9,413 bases of DNA, taken from positions 4,064 to 13,476 of the forward strand of contig JAHFGR010000012.1 of assembly GCA_023247345.1 (NCBI GenBank), given 5' to 3'. Origin of the DNA: Microcaldota archaeon. GTDB lineage: Archaea; Micrarchaeota; Micrarchaeia; Anstonellales; Bilamarchaeaceae. The position numbers and the translations under genes were made by a program. A model generated the notes under the pieces. It saw only the letters and a list, made by a program, of their open reading frames with translations, was not told the origin of the DNA and did no database searches. This document shows, one piece after another, positions 1 to 5,797 of this stretch (the stretch's first letter is position 1; each line of letters opens with the position of its first letter).

Positions 1-7
1 TCAGCGG

Positions 8-153
8 AGCCTTTTGACTTTTGTCGTTCTTGCGGCAAAAGGCTACGCCTCATCCAAAACCTTAAGGTATCTCTTAAGATTTTTGGTTTTTGGCTGAAGC
101 CTTTTTTATATTAGGAGCATATACTATCCTAAAAAGGCTTCAACGGGCAATAG
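8..153 (+). other. Putative D-loop intron of tRNA-Ala
   Basis: This segment separates bases fitting G18-G19 (6-7) from the base before A21 (155), so it sits at roughly 19/20 or 20/21. It holds three strong hairpins: a perfect 9-bp stem at 8-16/36-44; 54-59 plus 61-66 pairing with 81-86 and 73-78 (CCAAAA, then CTTAAG); and a perfect 11-bp stem at 96-106/131-141. No ORF is present. A possible short helix GCCT/GGGC (9-12/145-148) could bring the ends together in a bulge-helix-bulge-like fold, but it competes with the first hairpin and the bulges are imperfect. The boundaries are therefore approximate. D-loop introns are known in some archaeal tRNAs, but usually much shorter than the 146 nt here. 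Confidence 0.5.
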
Positions 154-192
154 CAGAGCACCCGCCTTGCACGCGGGGGGCCGAGGGTGCGA

Positions 193-420
193 GGCCATAG
201 CCCTTTCTTTTTGAAAGAAAGGGCTGAGTCATTCACACCAAAGAAAACGGTGAGACTTGGTTATACTTAGACTGTCGATGCATTGAGCAATGCGAAATGC
301 ATCCACAAGCGCGTCTATGAGAAATATCTTTAAGTTCGAAGAACTTGAAGAGGTCGTGACCATCGGTCACGGGATCTCAGGATAGCGCGGCTTTTTCGCA
401 TAAGTATAATCATGGACGAA
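193..420 (+). other. Putative T-loop intron of tRNA-Ala, highly structured
   Basis: This is about 228 nt between the two halves of the T loop (near 58/59). It opens with a perfect 12-bp hairpin at 199-210/214-225 (loop TTG). Other elements are GATGCAT/ATGCATC (277-283/297-303) and a three-way junction at 310-389. The junction is closed by CGCG and CTAT (310-318, one bulged T) pairing with 382-389, then GAGA/TCTC (319-322/375-378). It contains two inner hairpins, AAGTTC/GAACTT (332-337/341-346) and CGTGACC/GGTCACG (355-361/365-371). CCAT (195-198) can pair with ATGG (412-415) next to both exon ends, as in the central helix of a bulge-helix-bulge motif, but a canonical outer helix is missing. 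No group I core or endonuclease ORF was seen. Confidence 0.5.
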
Positions 421-430
421 AATCCCTCCG

Positions 431-495
431 AGTCCATTTTTTTTACCCAGTCTCCAGTTCTGGGTCTTGAGTTTTGCCTGATTGAAAAATGGACT
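431..495 (+). repeat. 11-bp inverted repeat overlapping the tRNA 3' end, with nested hairpin
   Basis: AGTCCATTTTT at 431-441 is the exact inverse complement of AAAAATGGACT at 485-495. The left arm is the last six bases of the tRNA plus part of the T tract. A second perfect 6-bp stem, ACCCAG/CTGGGT (445-450/460-465), is nested between the arms. A read-through transcript could fold so that the acceptor 3' strand is sequestered. Whether this serves termination or tRNA processing cannot be told from sequence. Confidence 0.5.
437..444 (+). terminator. T8 terminator of the tRNA-Ala unit
   Basis: A run of eight T residues begins directly after discriminator base A436. Archaeal RNA polymerase terminates at such T tracts, and the placement right behind the mature 3' end supports 436 as the end of the tRNA. 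Confidence 0.7.
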
Positions 496-533
496 GTTTT
501 GTTTGTATAATCGAGCATACTGAATCTCATCTA

Positions 534-543
534 TTTTTAAATA
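534..543 (+). promoter_or_regulatory. TATA box for the methyltransferase gene
   Basis: TTTTTAAATA is centred about 25 nt upstream of the ATG at 564, the distance expected between an archaeal TATA box and its transcription start. This predicts a leaderless mRNA, and no Shine-Dalgarno sequence precedes the ATG. Apart from this box and the inverted repeat, I see nothing functional between 445 and 563. Confidence 0.65.
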
Positions 544-563
544 CTTTTTAACACATTTGCTTT

Positions 564-1265
564 ATGGAGAAACCTGCTCAAGCTTTAGATAGAAGAATAT
601 TGGCTCTAAGGGCAAAAATAGATATACATCCGGCAAGGATATTCGCAGATAGGTTAATCGATGCAACTAGTCAAAGAGCAACTGTCAGGACCAAAGTACG
701 CTCAAAAACATGGGTTATAGTCGAGATCGGGCCTACTGATTTTGGAGAAGTTTCAAATGTATTAAGAAATTACGTAAATAAACTCAGATTCGGAAATATT
801 AGATACGTCGGTATAGACCCTTTTTTTGATCGCGATCCAGAAGCGCGCCTCAAAGAATTTAAACGTTCTGCAAGGCAAGGTGTAAATGTAGAATTTCGAA
901 GACACTCCATTTTGGATGGTATTCCATTTGGTAGAAGTTCGGTTGATGAAATTCATGCGCACGCAATAGTAATCTGGAAAGGGGGTCGACGCCATCGTTA
1001 TGTTGGTAGTGGAAGAATTCAAAGGCGCATTGCAGAAAAATTTTTACAAGAAGCCAAAAACGCGCTTAAGAAAGGTGGAAAACTTTTCATTTCAGGCAAC
1101 GGGGAATACACTTGCGCAGTCCATGATTTTTATTACCTAATTAGTCGCGACGACGATTGGTATCGTGATCATGGTTTTAGATTGGTCCAAAGAGGTGGTC
1201 GCGAAGAGGCTGCAGTTTTTTCTTCTTACGGACCGAAACATTTAGTTGTTCTAGAAAAACTATAA
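564..1265 (+). CDS. Class I SAM-dependent methyltransferase-like protein
   Basis: A 233-aa soluble protein with the order of motifs of a Rossmann-fold SAM methyltransferase. Motif I is VEIGPTDFG (residues 53-61), where the acidic residue and glycine would hold SAM. The second strand carries VGIDP (82-86), whose Asp would contact the SAM ribose. SVDEIHAHAIV (126-136) is motif IV-like, and a helix plus LKKGGKLFISG (168-178) gives the post-motif strand. The stretch around 137-190 (WKGGRRHR, then FLQEAKNALKKGG, then a Tyr-rich helix) loosely recalls the tRNA m7G46 methyltransferase TrmB, whose WPKxRHxKRR block sits at the same place. The TrmB FPDPWPK signature is absent, so the substrate is unknown. 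The first 45 residues are basic and helical. The start is set by the TATA box 25 nt upstream. It lies next to a tRNA gene, but that does not prove a tRNA substrate. Confidence 0.75.
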   Translation: MEKPAQALDRRILALRAKIDIHPARIFADRLIDATSQRATVRTKVRSKTWVIVEIGPTDFGEVSNVLRNYVNKLRFGNIRYVGIDPFFDRDPEARLKEFKRSARQGVNVEFRRHSILDGIPFGRSSVDEIHAHAIVIWKGGRRHRYVGSGRIQRRIAEKFLQEAKNALKKGGKLFISGNGEYTCAVHDFYYLISRDDDWYRDHGFRLVQRGGREEAAVFSSYGPKHLVVLEKL

Positions 1266-1266
1266 C

Positions 1267-1274
1267 TTATTAAA
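1267..1274 (+). promoter_or_regulatory. Possible TATA box for the VTT-domain gene
   Basis: TTATTAAA is centred about 26 nt upstream of the ATG at 1296, immediately after the stop of the preceding gene. It is a weaker match than the other boxes here, so co-transcription with the methyltransferase gene is equally possible. Confidence 0.35.
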
Positions 1275-1295
1275 CAATCGAGATGAATTTAATTT

Positions 1296-1817
1296 ATGAA
1301 TGAAAAATTAAAAGGTATTTTACAAGTTCTATTGGCAATAGCCATAGTCGTATTAGTTTTTGCATTTAGCAAAGAACTCGAGCGCTTTAAAGAATACGGA
1401 TACTTAGGCGTTTTTGTAATTTCTGCGATATCTGCTGCAACTATATTCATACCCGCGCCTGGTTGGGCATTTGTTTTTGCAATGGCGAAGTTTTTGGATC
1501 CTATTGGCTTAGGCATTGCAGCTGGCATCGGCTCTGCGCTTGGCGAGATAACCGGATATATTGCTGGTCAAGGAACATCACACCTCCTCCCTGCCAATTC
1601 TCATTATAAAAAATTTAAAAATTGGATAGAAAAGAACGACCTACTTGCTATTTTTATATTGGCTGCAATTCCAAATCCGCTTTTTGATGTTGCAGGCATT
1701 GCAGCTGGCAGTTTGGGCATAAAATGGTGGCGATTTTTAATTGCAACAGCAGCTGGCAGAACGCTGCGCTATGCTGCGCTTGCATATTTGGGTGCGTTTT
1801 CAATTCAATTTTTATGA
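1296..1817 (+). CDS. VTT-domain (DedA/TVP38-like) integral membrane protein
   Basis: A 173-aa membrane protein. Hydrophobic segments lie at about 7-25, 36-64, 70-92, 114-140 and 143-168. Landmarks of the VTT (SNARE-associated, DedA/TVP38/TMEM41) superfamily are visible: a hydrophobic stretch leading to IPAP (52-55), the re-entrant-loop signature GEITGYIAGQG (83-93), and IPNPLFDVAGIAAG (125-138), followed by KWWRF and GRTLRY (154-159). The family is linked to lipid scrambling or undecaprenyl-phosphate and related lipid flipping. The archaeal substrate is unknown, so only the family is assigned. The length is close to the shorter archaeal members. The N-terminus is a short charged stretch followed at once by a membrane helix, and there is no cleavable signal. 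It starts 30 nt after the methyltransferase stop, with no Shine-Dalgarno sequence. Confidence 0.85.
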   Translation: MNEKLKGILQVLLAIAIVVLVFAFSKELERFKEYGYLGVFVISAISAATIFIPAPGWAFVFAMAKFLDPIGLGIAAGIGSALGEITGYIAGQGTSHLLPANSHYKKFKNWIEKNDLLAIFILAAIPNPLFDVAGIAAGSLGIKWWRFLIATAAGRTLRYAALAYLGAFSIQFL

Positions 1818-1822
1818 CTTCA

Positions 1823-1832
1823 TTTATATTTA
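1823..1832 (+). promoter_or_regulatory. TATA box for the 744-aa gene
   Basis: TTTATATTTA is centred about 32 nt before the ATG at 1860, directly after the stop of the VTT gene. It predicts a very short leader of a few bases and separate transcription of the large gene. Confidence 0.55.
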
Positions 1833-1859
1833 TTTCGTAATAAGAATATATGTGATTTT

Positions 1860-4094
1860 ATGGCACAAAAAATGACAAACATTGAAGAGTTTGCATTGAA
1901 GAGTATTTTATACATGGCAGAAACAGATACTGCTAATGCGCATGCTATACGCACTACTCTTAAACCATTTCAGGACGAAAAAGGTTGGGAACGCGTGCTT
2001 AATATGCATGAAAGGGCAGGAGATTCTGTAGATAAAATAAAGATTTTTATTGCTACTACTGAGAACATTGATCCCGCGCTATTAAAAAGATGCCAAGCTG
2101 TGATAAAAGATTATAATGAGGCGCTTAAATGGGAAAGGGATATTGCAGATAAGCTTTCTTTGGATCCAAGCCGCGCATTATTCATCGAATTATTTAGAGT
2201 TGAAAGCGCATTAAGAAGGGTTGAGCAAGCGCTGCTGGCAAGAGAAAATGTGTATAATGCTACGGGCGCAAAATACGGGGCAATTGAAGACGAGATGGAA
2301 AGCAATATAGATAATATCAATCCGCACTCTCTAAAACAAGGCTTAATGGCAAACAGGGAATATGAGAAAGCCTGCAGGGAATTTCAATTTGCAGTAGAAT
2401 CAGCTTCTGGAACAGACTATGGAGATGCAAAGAAAAGATATGCTGTATTACAAAAAAGAATCGATGTTGTCGAGGGCGTTTATGTTGATATGATCGCTTG
2501 GGAAAAAAGCATAGATGTGCATCATGAAAATGCAAGCGGTTGGAATTATACATGCAGGGAATCATTTCTTTTACAGTTTCTAAAAGATGATAAAGAACGA
2601 TTAAAATTCGAAGCAGAGATTTTTCTTACTGATAAGAATCTTAAACTAGCTACAAAGGAAGAGGTAACATTAAACGAAGATGAAAAAAGACAGTATAAAA
2701 CATTAAGAAGCCTTTTGTGGATTTTTACCGAAAAAATAGAACAGGAGATTGCGGCTGGCAGGTTTGCGCGAAGCGATTTTCCTAAAGAGACATTAGATCT
2801 ATTGGATAAAGTTAAGCAAACTCAGTTTTACAAAGATAATTATGAGCTTGTCCACAGAGCGCCAACTATCTGGGATAAAAAATGGGTTGCAGGTTCTGTA
2901 GAAGCGTATGACAAATTAGTGGATTTTCTTTTTCCAGCAACATATGCCTCAATGAAAAGCATTGCAGAAGGCGCAGAAACAGATTCTGCTGGAAAATTTC
3001 TTGGCAAGGTTGCATTAACAATGGGCGGCAACTTGGTCGATGCTGCATCGCTAGTTTTGCTTAAGGGTGCAGGTCAGGAAGCTGTTCAATTAGGAAAGGC
3101 GGCTATTAAGGAAGGAGTGAAACAAGCGGCAAAGCAAATTCCAAAAAAGATTGTAGCTGAAGTTGTCGAGCGCGGTACAGTTAGATTTGCTGCTGGCACA
3201 GTTATAAAAGCAGGCTTACTGGCATTTCCATACTATCATAGCTACAAAGAAATGATGACTGTTTTGGATGATGAAAAAGTTAGCAATGCTGATAAGGCAG
3301 TTGCTGTTGCTAGATTTTTAAAAGAGATTATTATTTTTGAAAGATTGTTTGCTAAAGGACCAGCTGCTTTGAAAGATGCAGTGCGAAGGTTTAAAGGCGA
3401 TTTTGGATTGGCAAAGGTTTACGAAGCGCGTCTTCTTGCGCTAGCTGGTGGAGCAGAACATGCGGATGAAATCGCTGCTGCAGCTGTGGATCTTACAAAA
3501 ATAAAAGATGCAAACGTTGCGCGTGTATTTTTATCAGAGCTTGGAGAAAAACTTGGCATTCCTGCATTAAAGAATATTGCTGCTAAAACAGTTGCTAGAA
3601 TGATCGATCCACGTACTCGAGCAGTCGTGGCGCACGCTACAACAATGGCCTTTGCAATGGTATTAACTAGTAGGAATATAATTACTGAAACTGCTGTTGA
3701 AAGAAAGAAAAAATTAGATGAGCAGGTGCAGTGGCAAAATGAATATACGAAGTTCGGGTTCGATAGCTCGCAGCAAATGTTACTTACTGCTAGCGATTAT
3801 CTAAAGCTGCGCGTGCTAGGAAGAGAAGAAGGGCAAAAGGCAGATTTTAGTGCGAAGAATGTAAAATCTTTATTAGAGGAGTATGGAAAATATGCAAAAT
3901 TTTGCCAAAGCGAAAGCGTTCAGCCATTATCTGTTAATGACTATTTGTATGTTAGATTGTATTATTTAGAAACTGAAAAAGAAGAACTATTTAATTACAC
4001 AAAAGAATACGCAGATCTATCTCAAGAGACAAAAAGGCAACTAGCATTTTCTAATTATGTAAAGGCAAATGAAATTGCTAAAAAAATATTATAA
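1860..4094 (+). CDS. 744-aa helical protein with three C-terminal repeats, unknown function
   Basis: I do not recognise a family. Residues 1 to about 340 are rich in charged, heptad-like helices (many E, K, R, L and A) with no membrane segment. From about 384 to 465 the composition changes to Gly/Ala-rich and hydrophobic: an amphipathic stretch around GGNLVDAASLVLLKGAG (about 389-405), then KAGLLAFPYYHSY near 450-462. A second hydrophobic stretch is at 588-603 (AVVAHATTMAFAMVL), possibly a membrane or membrane-associated helix. Residues 629-734 hold three copies of a short unit starting Y(T/A)K and ending in a DYL- or NYV-type motif. There is no signal peptide and no catalytic motif I can name. 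It is transcribed from its own TATA box and converges on the minus-strand cluster of other unknown helical proteins. The Gly/Ala-rich middle is vaguely like the linkers of large secreted toxins, but I would not call it one. Confidence 0.85.
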   Translation: MAQKMTNIEEFALKSILYMAETDTANAHAIRTTLKPFQDEKGWERVLNMHERAGDSVDKIKIFIATTENIDPALLKRCQAVIKDYNEALKWERDIADKLSLDPSRALFIELFRVESALRRVEQALLARENVYNATGAKYGAIEDEMESNIDNINPHSLKQGLMANREYEKACREFQFAVESASGTDYGDAKKRYAVLQKRIDVVEGVYVDMIAWEKSIDVHHENASGWNYTCRESFLLQFLKDDKERLKFEAEIFLTDKNLKLATKEEVTLNEDEKRQYKTLRSLLWIFTEKIEQEIAAGRFARSDFPKETLDLLDKVKQTQFYKDNYELVHRAPTIWDKKWVAGSVEAYDKLVDFLFPATYASMKSIAEGAETDSAGKFLGKVALTMGGNLVDAASLVLLKGAGQEAVQLGKAAIKEGVKQAAKQIPKKIVAEVVERGTVRFAAGTVIKAGLLAFPYYHSYKEMMTVLDDEKVSNADKAVAVARFLKEIIIFERLFAKGPAALKDAVRRFKGDFGLAKVYEARLLALAGGAEHADEIAAAAVDLTKIKDANVARVFLSELGEKLGIPALKNIAAKTVARMIDPRTRAVVAHATTMAFAMVLTSRNIITETAVERKKKLDEQVQWQNEYTKFGFDSSQQMLLTASDYLKLRVLGREEGQKADFSAKNVKSLLEEYGKYAKFCQSESVQPLSVNDYLYVRLYYLETEKEELFNYTKEYADLSQETKRQLAFSNYVKANEIAKKIL

Positions 4095-4100
4095 AACCAC

Positions 4101-4126
4101 TTTTTCGTCTTTAGCTCTATTTTTTC
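4101..4126 (+). terminator. T-tract terminator in the convergent gap
   Basis: The gap between the stop of the 744-aa gene and the stop of the opposing 348-aa gene is only 22 nt. On the plus strand it carries TTTTT at 4101-4105, and a second run, TTTTTT, follows at 4121-4126 inside the end of the opposing gene. T tracts without an obvious hairpin fit archaeal intrinsic termination. I see no equally clear T run for the minus strand. Confidence 0.45.
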
Positions 4127-5163
4127 TTATTCCAAACTATTATCCTTTTTTCTGCTTCATCACTTTGGTTTTGCCATAGTACTATTGCTCCTATAGCTGC
4201 AACAGCGAGAAGTGCTGCGCCTATTGCACCTACTTTTGTAATACGACTAGGTTTTTCCTCTTCAATTAATCTTTCTCTTGCAAGCCTAAAAAGGGCGTTT
4301 GCTTCTGTAAACACAGGCGTTTCAACAACTTTTAATTTTTCTATGTTGGTATTTAATTTTCCCATTGTTTCTACTATTGTTTTAGCAGCTGCATAACATT
4401 TTTTCTCAATCGTTCTAATTTCAGCATAAGACGCTATTCCTTCGAGTTTTGTTAAATCACTTCTCACTCTTAATTCATACTCAGCAATCATTTGATTAAA
4501 ATCTGAAAAGCGTCTGGTTCTTATTGCTAGTTCATTCATTGCCGCTGATGTTTCAGTTCGTTGTGATGCTTGTTTTGCAGTATGCGTTGCACCTTCTCTG
4601 GCAACTTTCCATTCGCGCATTCTTTCTAGTTCTTCAGGAGTAATTTTAAATTCTCTGCAAAACTCTCTATCTGTTTTTTCAGCAACAACTCTTTCCATTC
4701 GCTCTGCAGTTTCTGCAAAGTGAGAGGCATTAGCTAGGAATCTCCTTCTTTTTATTTCCAGTTCTTCCTTTACTGTTTCCAATGCTTCTCCAAGTGCATG
4801 TATTGCCTGTTTTGGCCCATTTGAACTTCCTTCTGTAGATATAAATCCTGCAAGCATTTGTCTTATTTTCAATGTATTTTGCTTGCCTAGAAATTCAATT
4901 ACATCTTTTCTTGCGCTGTCATCAAAAACGATCTGCCCAGTACCATCATTTCCTACGATCCCGCCAAGTTTTACTATTCCCATCATTTCTCTTCCGCTAG
5001 TAGTAACTTGTATTCCAGTTTCCTTAGGGGCAGTAGTTATTATTTTTATTAGTTCACGCCTCAGTTTATCTAAATTTCTCTCTCTTCCTATTTCCTGCCC
5101 TAGTCTAATATAATTAGTCTCAACTGTTCTTTCCTTAAAAGCAAGTCCGCCTTCTGCAACCAC
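4117..5163 (-). CDS. 348-aa coiled-coil protein with C-terminal membrane anchor
   Basis: An unrecognised protein, clearly paralogous to the 268-aa product two genes upstream. The N-terminus has GLAF (6-9), then a TN...G.E.GR..N.D.L pattern. Both have a middle GFIS segment followed by a long charged helix with an ALxFEEAAER-like block, and both end in SRITK plus a hydrophobic helix. Here the helix is about 311-330 (Gly/Ala/Ile/Val-rich), followed by an 18-residue basic tail ending in NKKK. With no N-terminal signal, this looks tail-anchored, with the coiled coil in the cytoplasm. Compared with the paralogue it has extra sequence near 45-100 (a Gly-rich block, GGIVGNDGTG). The start is GTG at 5163: a stop lies in frame upstream, and the nearby ATG at 5165 is out of frame. 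It is 13 nt after the 186-aa gene, so the two are very likely co-transcribed. Confidence 0.85.
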   Translation of the reverse strand: MVAEGGLAFKERTVETNYIRLGQEIGRERNLDKLRRELIKIITTAPKETGIQVTTSGREMMGIVKLGGIVGNDGTGQIVFDDSARKDVIEFLGKQNTLKIRQMLAGFISTEGSSNGPKQAIHALGEALETVKEELEIKRRRFLANASHFAETAERMERVVAEKTDREFCREFKITPEELERMREWKVAREGATHTAKQASQRTETSAAMNELAIRTRRFSDFNQMIAEYELRVRSDLTKLEGIASYAEIRTIEKKCYAAAKTIVETMGKLNTNIEKLKVVETPVFTEANALFRLARERLIEEEKPSRITKVGAIGAALLAVAAIGAIVLWQNQSDEAEKRIIVWNKKK

Positions 5164-5167
5164 ATTT

Positions 5168-5173
5168 TCACCC
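5168..5173 (-). promoter_or_regulatory. Shine-Dalgarno GGGTGA deciding a GTG start
   Basis: On the minus strand GGGTGA sits 4 nt before the GTG at 5163 and matches the archaeal anti-SD consensus GGTGA. Most other genes here look leaderless, so this site fits an internal operon gene reached by a ribosome-binding site. It also supports GTG over the out-of-frame ATG two bases upstream. Confidence 0.55.
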
Positions 5174-5176
5174 TTT

Positions 5177-5737
5177 TTAATCTATTATGGTTCTGCCACT
5201 TAGTTCTATTCCTGTTTTATTTCTAATCACATCTTTTATATTACCTATCCTTTTCCATGTATCCATTACCATAACATTCATTACCATTATTAAAGCACTG
5301 CTGACCTGTTCGCTAACGCCGCGTAAGTGCGAGATTTGTAAATCCAGAATAGTATGCTCAAGCGTTTCTAAGCCAGTTCCCAATGTATTTAAAATTACAA
5401 AAAGTTGTTTCTCTGATAGCCTTGATGAATCTTTGGAAATTTCTCCCAATATAAATTTAAGATGACCATGTAATTGTTGAACGCCTGTTGCATGTTCTAA
5501 TTCAATATCACTTTTTGCATGGCTGTATGCTGCTATACCGTCTCTTTCTACGGCAACTCTAACTCCTTCTAGATATTTTACATCAGATGTTAATGCTGCT
5601 CTTGCCTGCATTAATGCATTGCTTCCAAAAATTCGTTGCGTTCTATCCCGCAGTTTTTCTAATTGTGTTCTCATCTCATTAGTTCTTGGTTTTGGTCTAA
5701 CCGCATTTAGCACGCTTTGAAAAAATAAGATAGCCAT
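5177..5737 (-). CDS. 186-aa helical protein, unknown function
   Basis: I do not recognise a family. It is predicted almost wholly helical, with charged helices through about residue 125. A more hydrophobic, Met-rich amphipathic stretch follows near 145-160 (SSALIMVMNVMVMD), which might pack against a membrane or partner but is too interrupted for a confident membrane helix. The start is uncertain. The ATG at 5737 gives MAILFFQSVLNAV, but a strong TATA-like box (5741-5752) is centred only about 9 nt upstream of it. If that box is used, the transcript would begin near 5720 and translation from the in-frame GTG at 5713 (codon 9) or the ATG at 5674 (codon 22) would fit better. It is followed after 13 nt by the 348-aa gene, probably in one operon. 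It sits between the two membrane-anchored paralogues, so a role with them is an inference from position. Confidence 0.75.
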   Translation of the reverse strand: MAILFFQSVLNAVRPKPRTNEMRTQLEKLRDRTQRIFGSNALMQARAALTSDVKYLEGVRVAVERDGIAAYSHAKSDIELEHATGVQQLHGHLKFILGEISKDSSRLSEKQLFVILNTLGTGLETLEHTILDLQISHLRGVSEQVSSALIMVMNVMVMDTWKRIGNIKDVIRNKTGIELSGRTIID

Positions 5738-5740
5738 GTT

Positions 5741-5752
5741 TATATTTAAATA
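5741..5752 (-). promoter_or_regulatory. TATA-like box upstream of the 186-aa gene
   Basis: TATTTAAATATA on the minus strand is the best TATA match in this gap, but it lies only about 9 nt from the ATG at 5737. It is placed correctly for a start near 5720-5713. Either the annotated ATG is too far upstream or the box is accidental AT-rich sequence. Confidence 0.45.
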
Positions 5753-5797
5753 AACACTGTTTATAAAGCTTTCGCGCTTTGAGGCTGTGGGACAGAA

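Larger units (their letters stand above)
1..436 (+). tRNA. Interrupted tRNA-Ala(UGC), 5' end outside window
   Basis: This decodes alanine GCN codons if spliced. Seen directly: the D-stem 3' strand GAGC is at 156-159. The anticodon stem CCCGC/GCGGG (161-165/173-177) closes the seven-base loop CTTGCAC with anticodon TGC at 168-170. A five-base variable loop, GGGCC, follows, then the T-stem 5' strand GAGGG (183-187) and loop bases TGCGA (188-192). The matching T-stem strand CCCTC is far away at 424-428, preceded by AAT and followed by CGAGTCC plus discriminator A436; the CCA tail is not encoded. T433 falls at position 70, which fits the G3-U70 identity pair of tRNA-Ala. Bases 1-7 (TCAGCGG) fit positions 12-19, including G18 and G19. 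Probable exons are 1-7, 154-192 and 421-436; the acceptor 5' strand would lie upstream of the window. Odd point: base 55 is G instead of the near-universal T. A decayed pseudogene is possible. Confidence 0.72.

Noticed and set aside
193..420. Group I intron in the tRNA
   Set aside because: I could not find a P3-P7 core, and the T-before / G-at-end splice rule gives a six-base T loop instead of seven.
1..436. tmRNA (ssrA), considered because of the Ala acceptor identity
   Set aside because: A full anticodon arm with a seven-base loop is present and no tag-peptide frame or tmRNA core was seen.
330..530. 66-aa minus-strand ORF
   Set aside because: It overlaps the tRNA 3' exon and the structured insert on the other strand, and has no promoter or coding-like composition.
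762..1528. Minus-strand ORFs opposite the methyltransferase and VTT genes
   Set aside because: They are antisense to well-supported genes and have low-complexity shadow-like products.
2111..3048. Several 60-82 aa minus-strand ORFs within the 744-aa gene
   Set aside because: Their Ser/Leu/His/Cys-rich translations are mirror images of the coding strand, with no independent start signals.
5765..5780. 5-bp hairpin AAAGC/GCTTT after the 268-aa gene as a terminator
   Set aside because: The stem is short and is not followed by a T tract on the minus strand.
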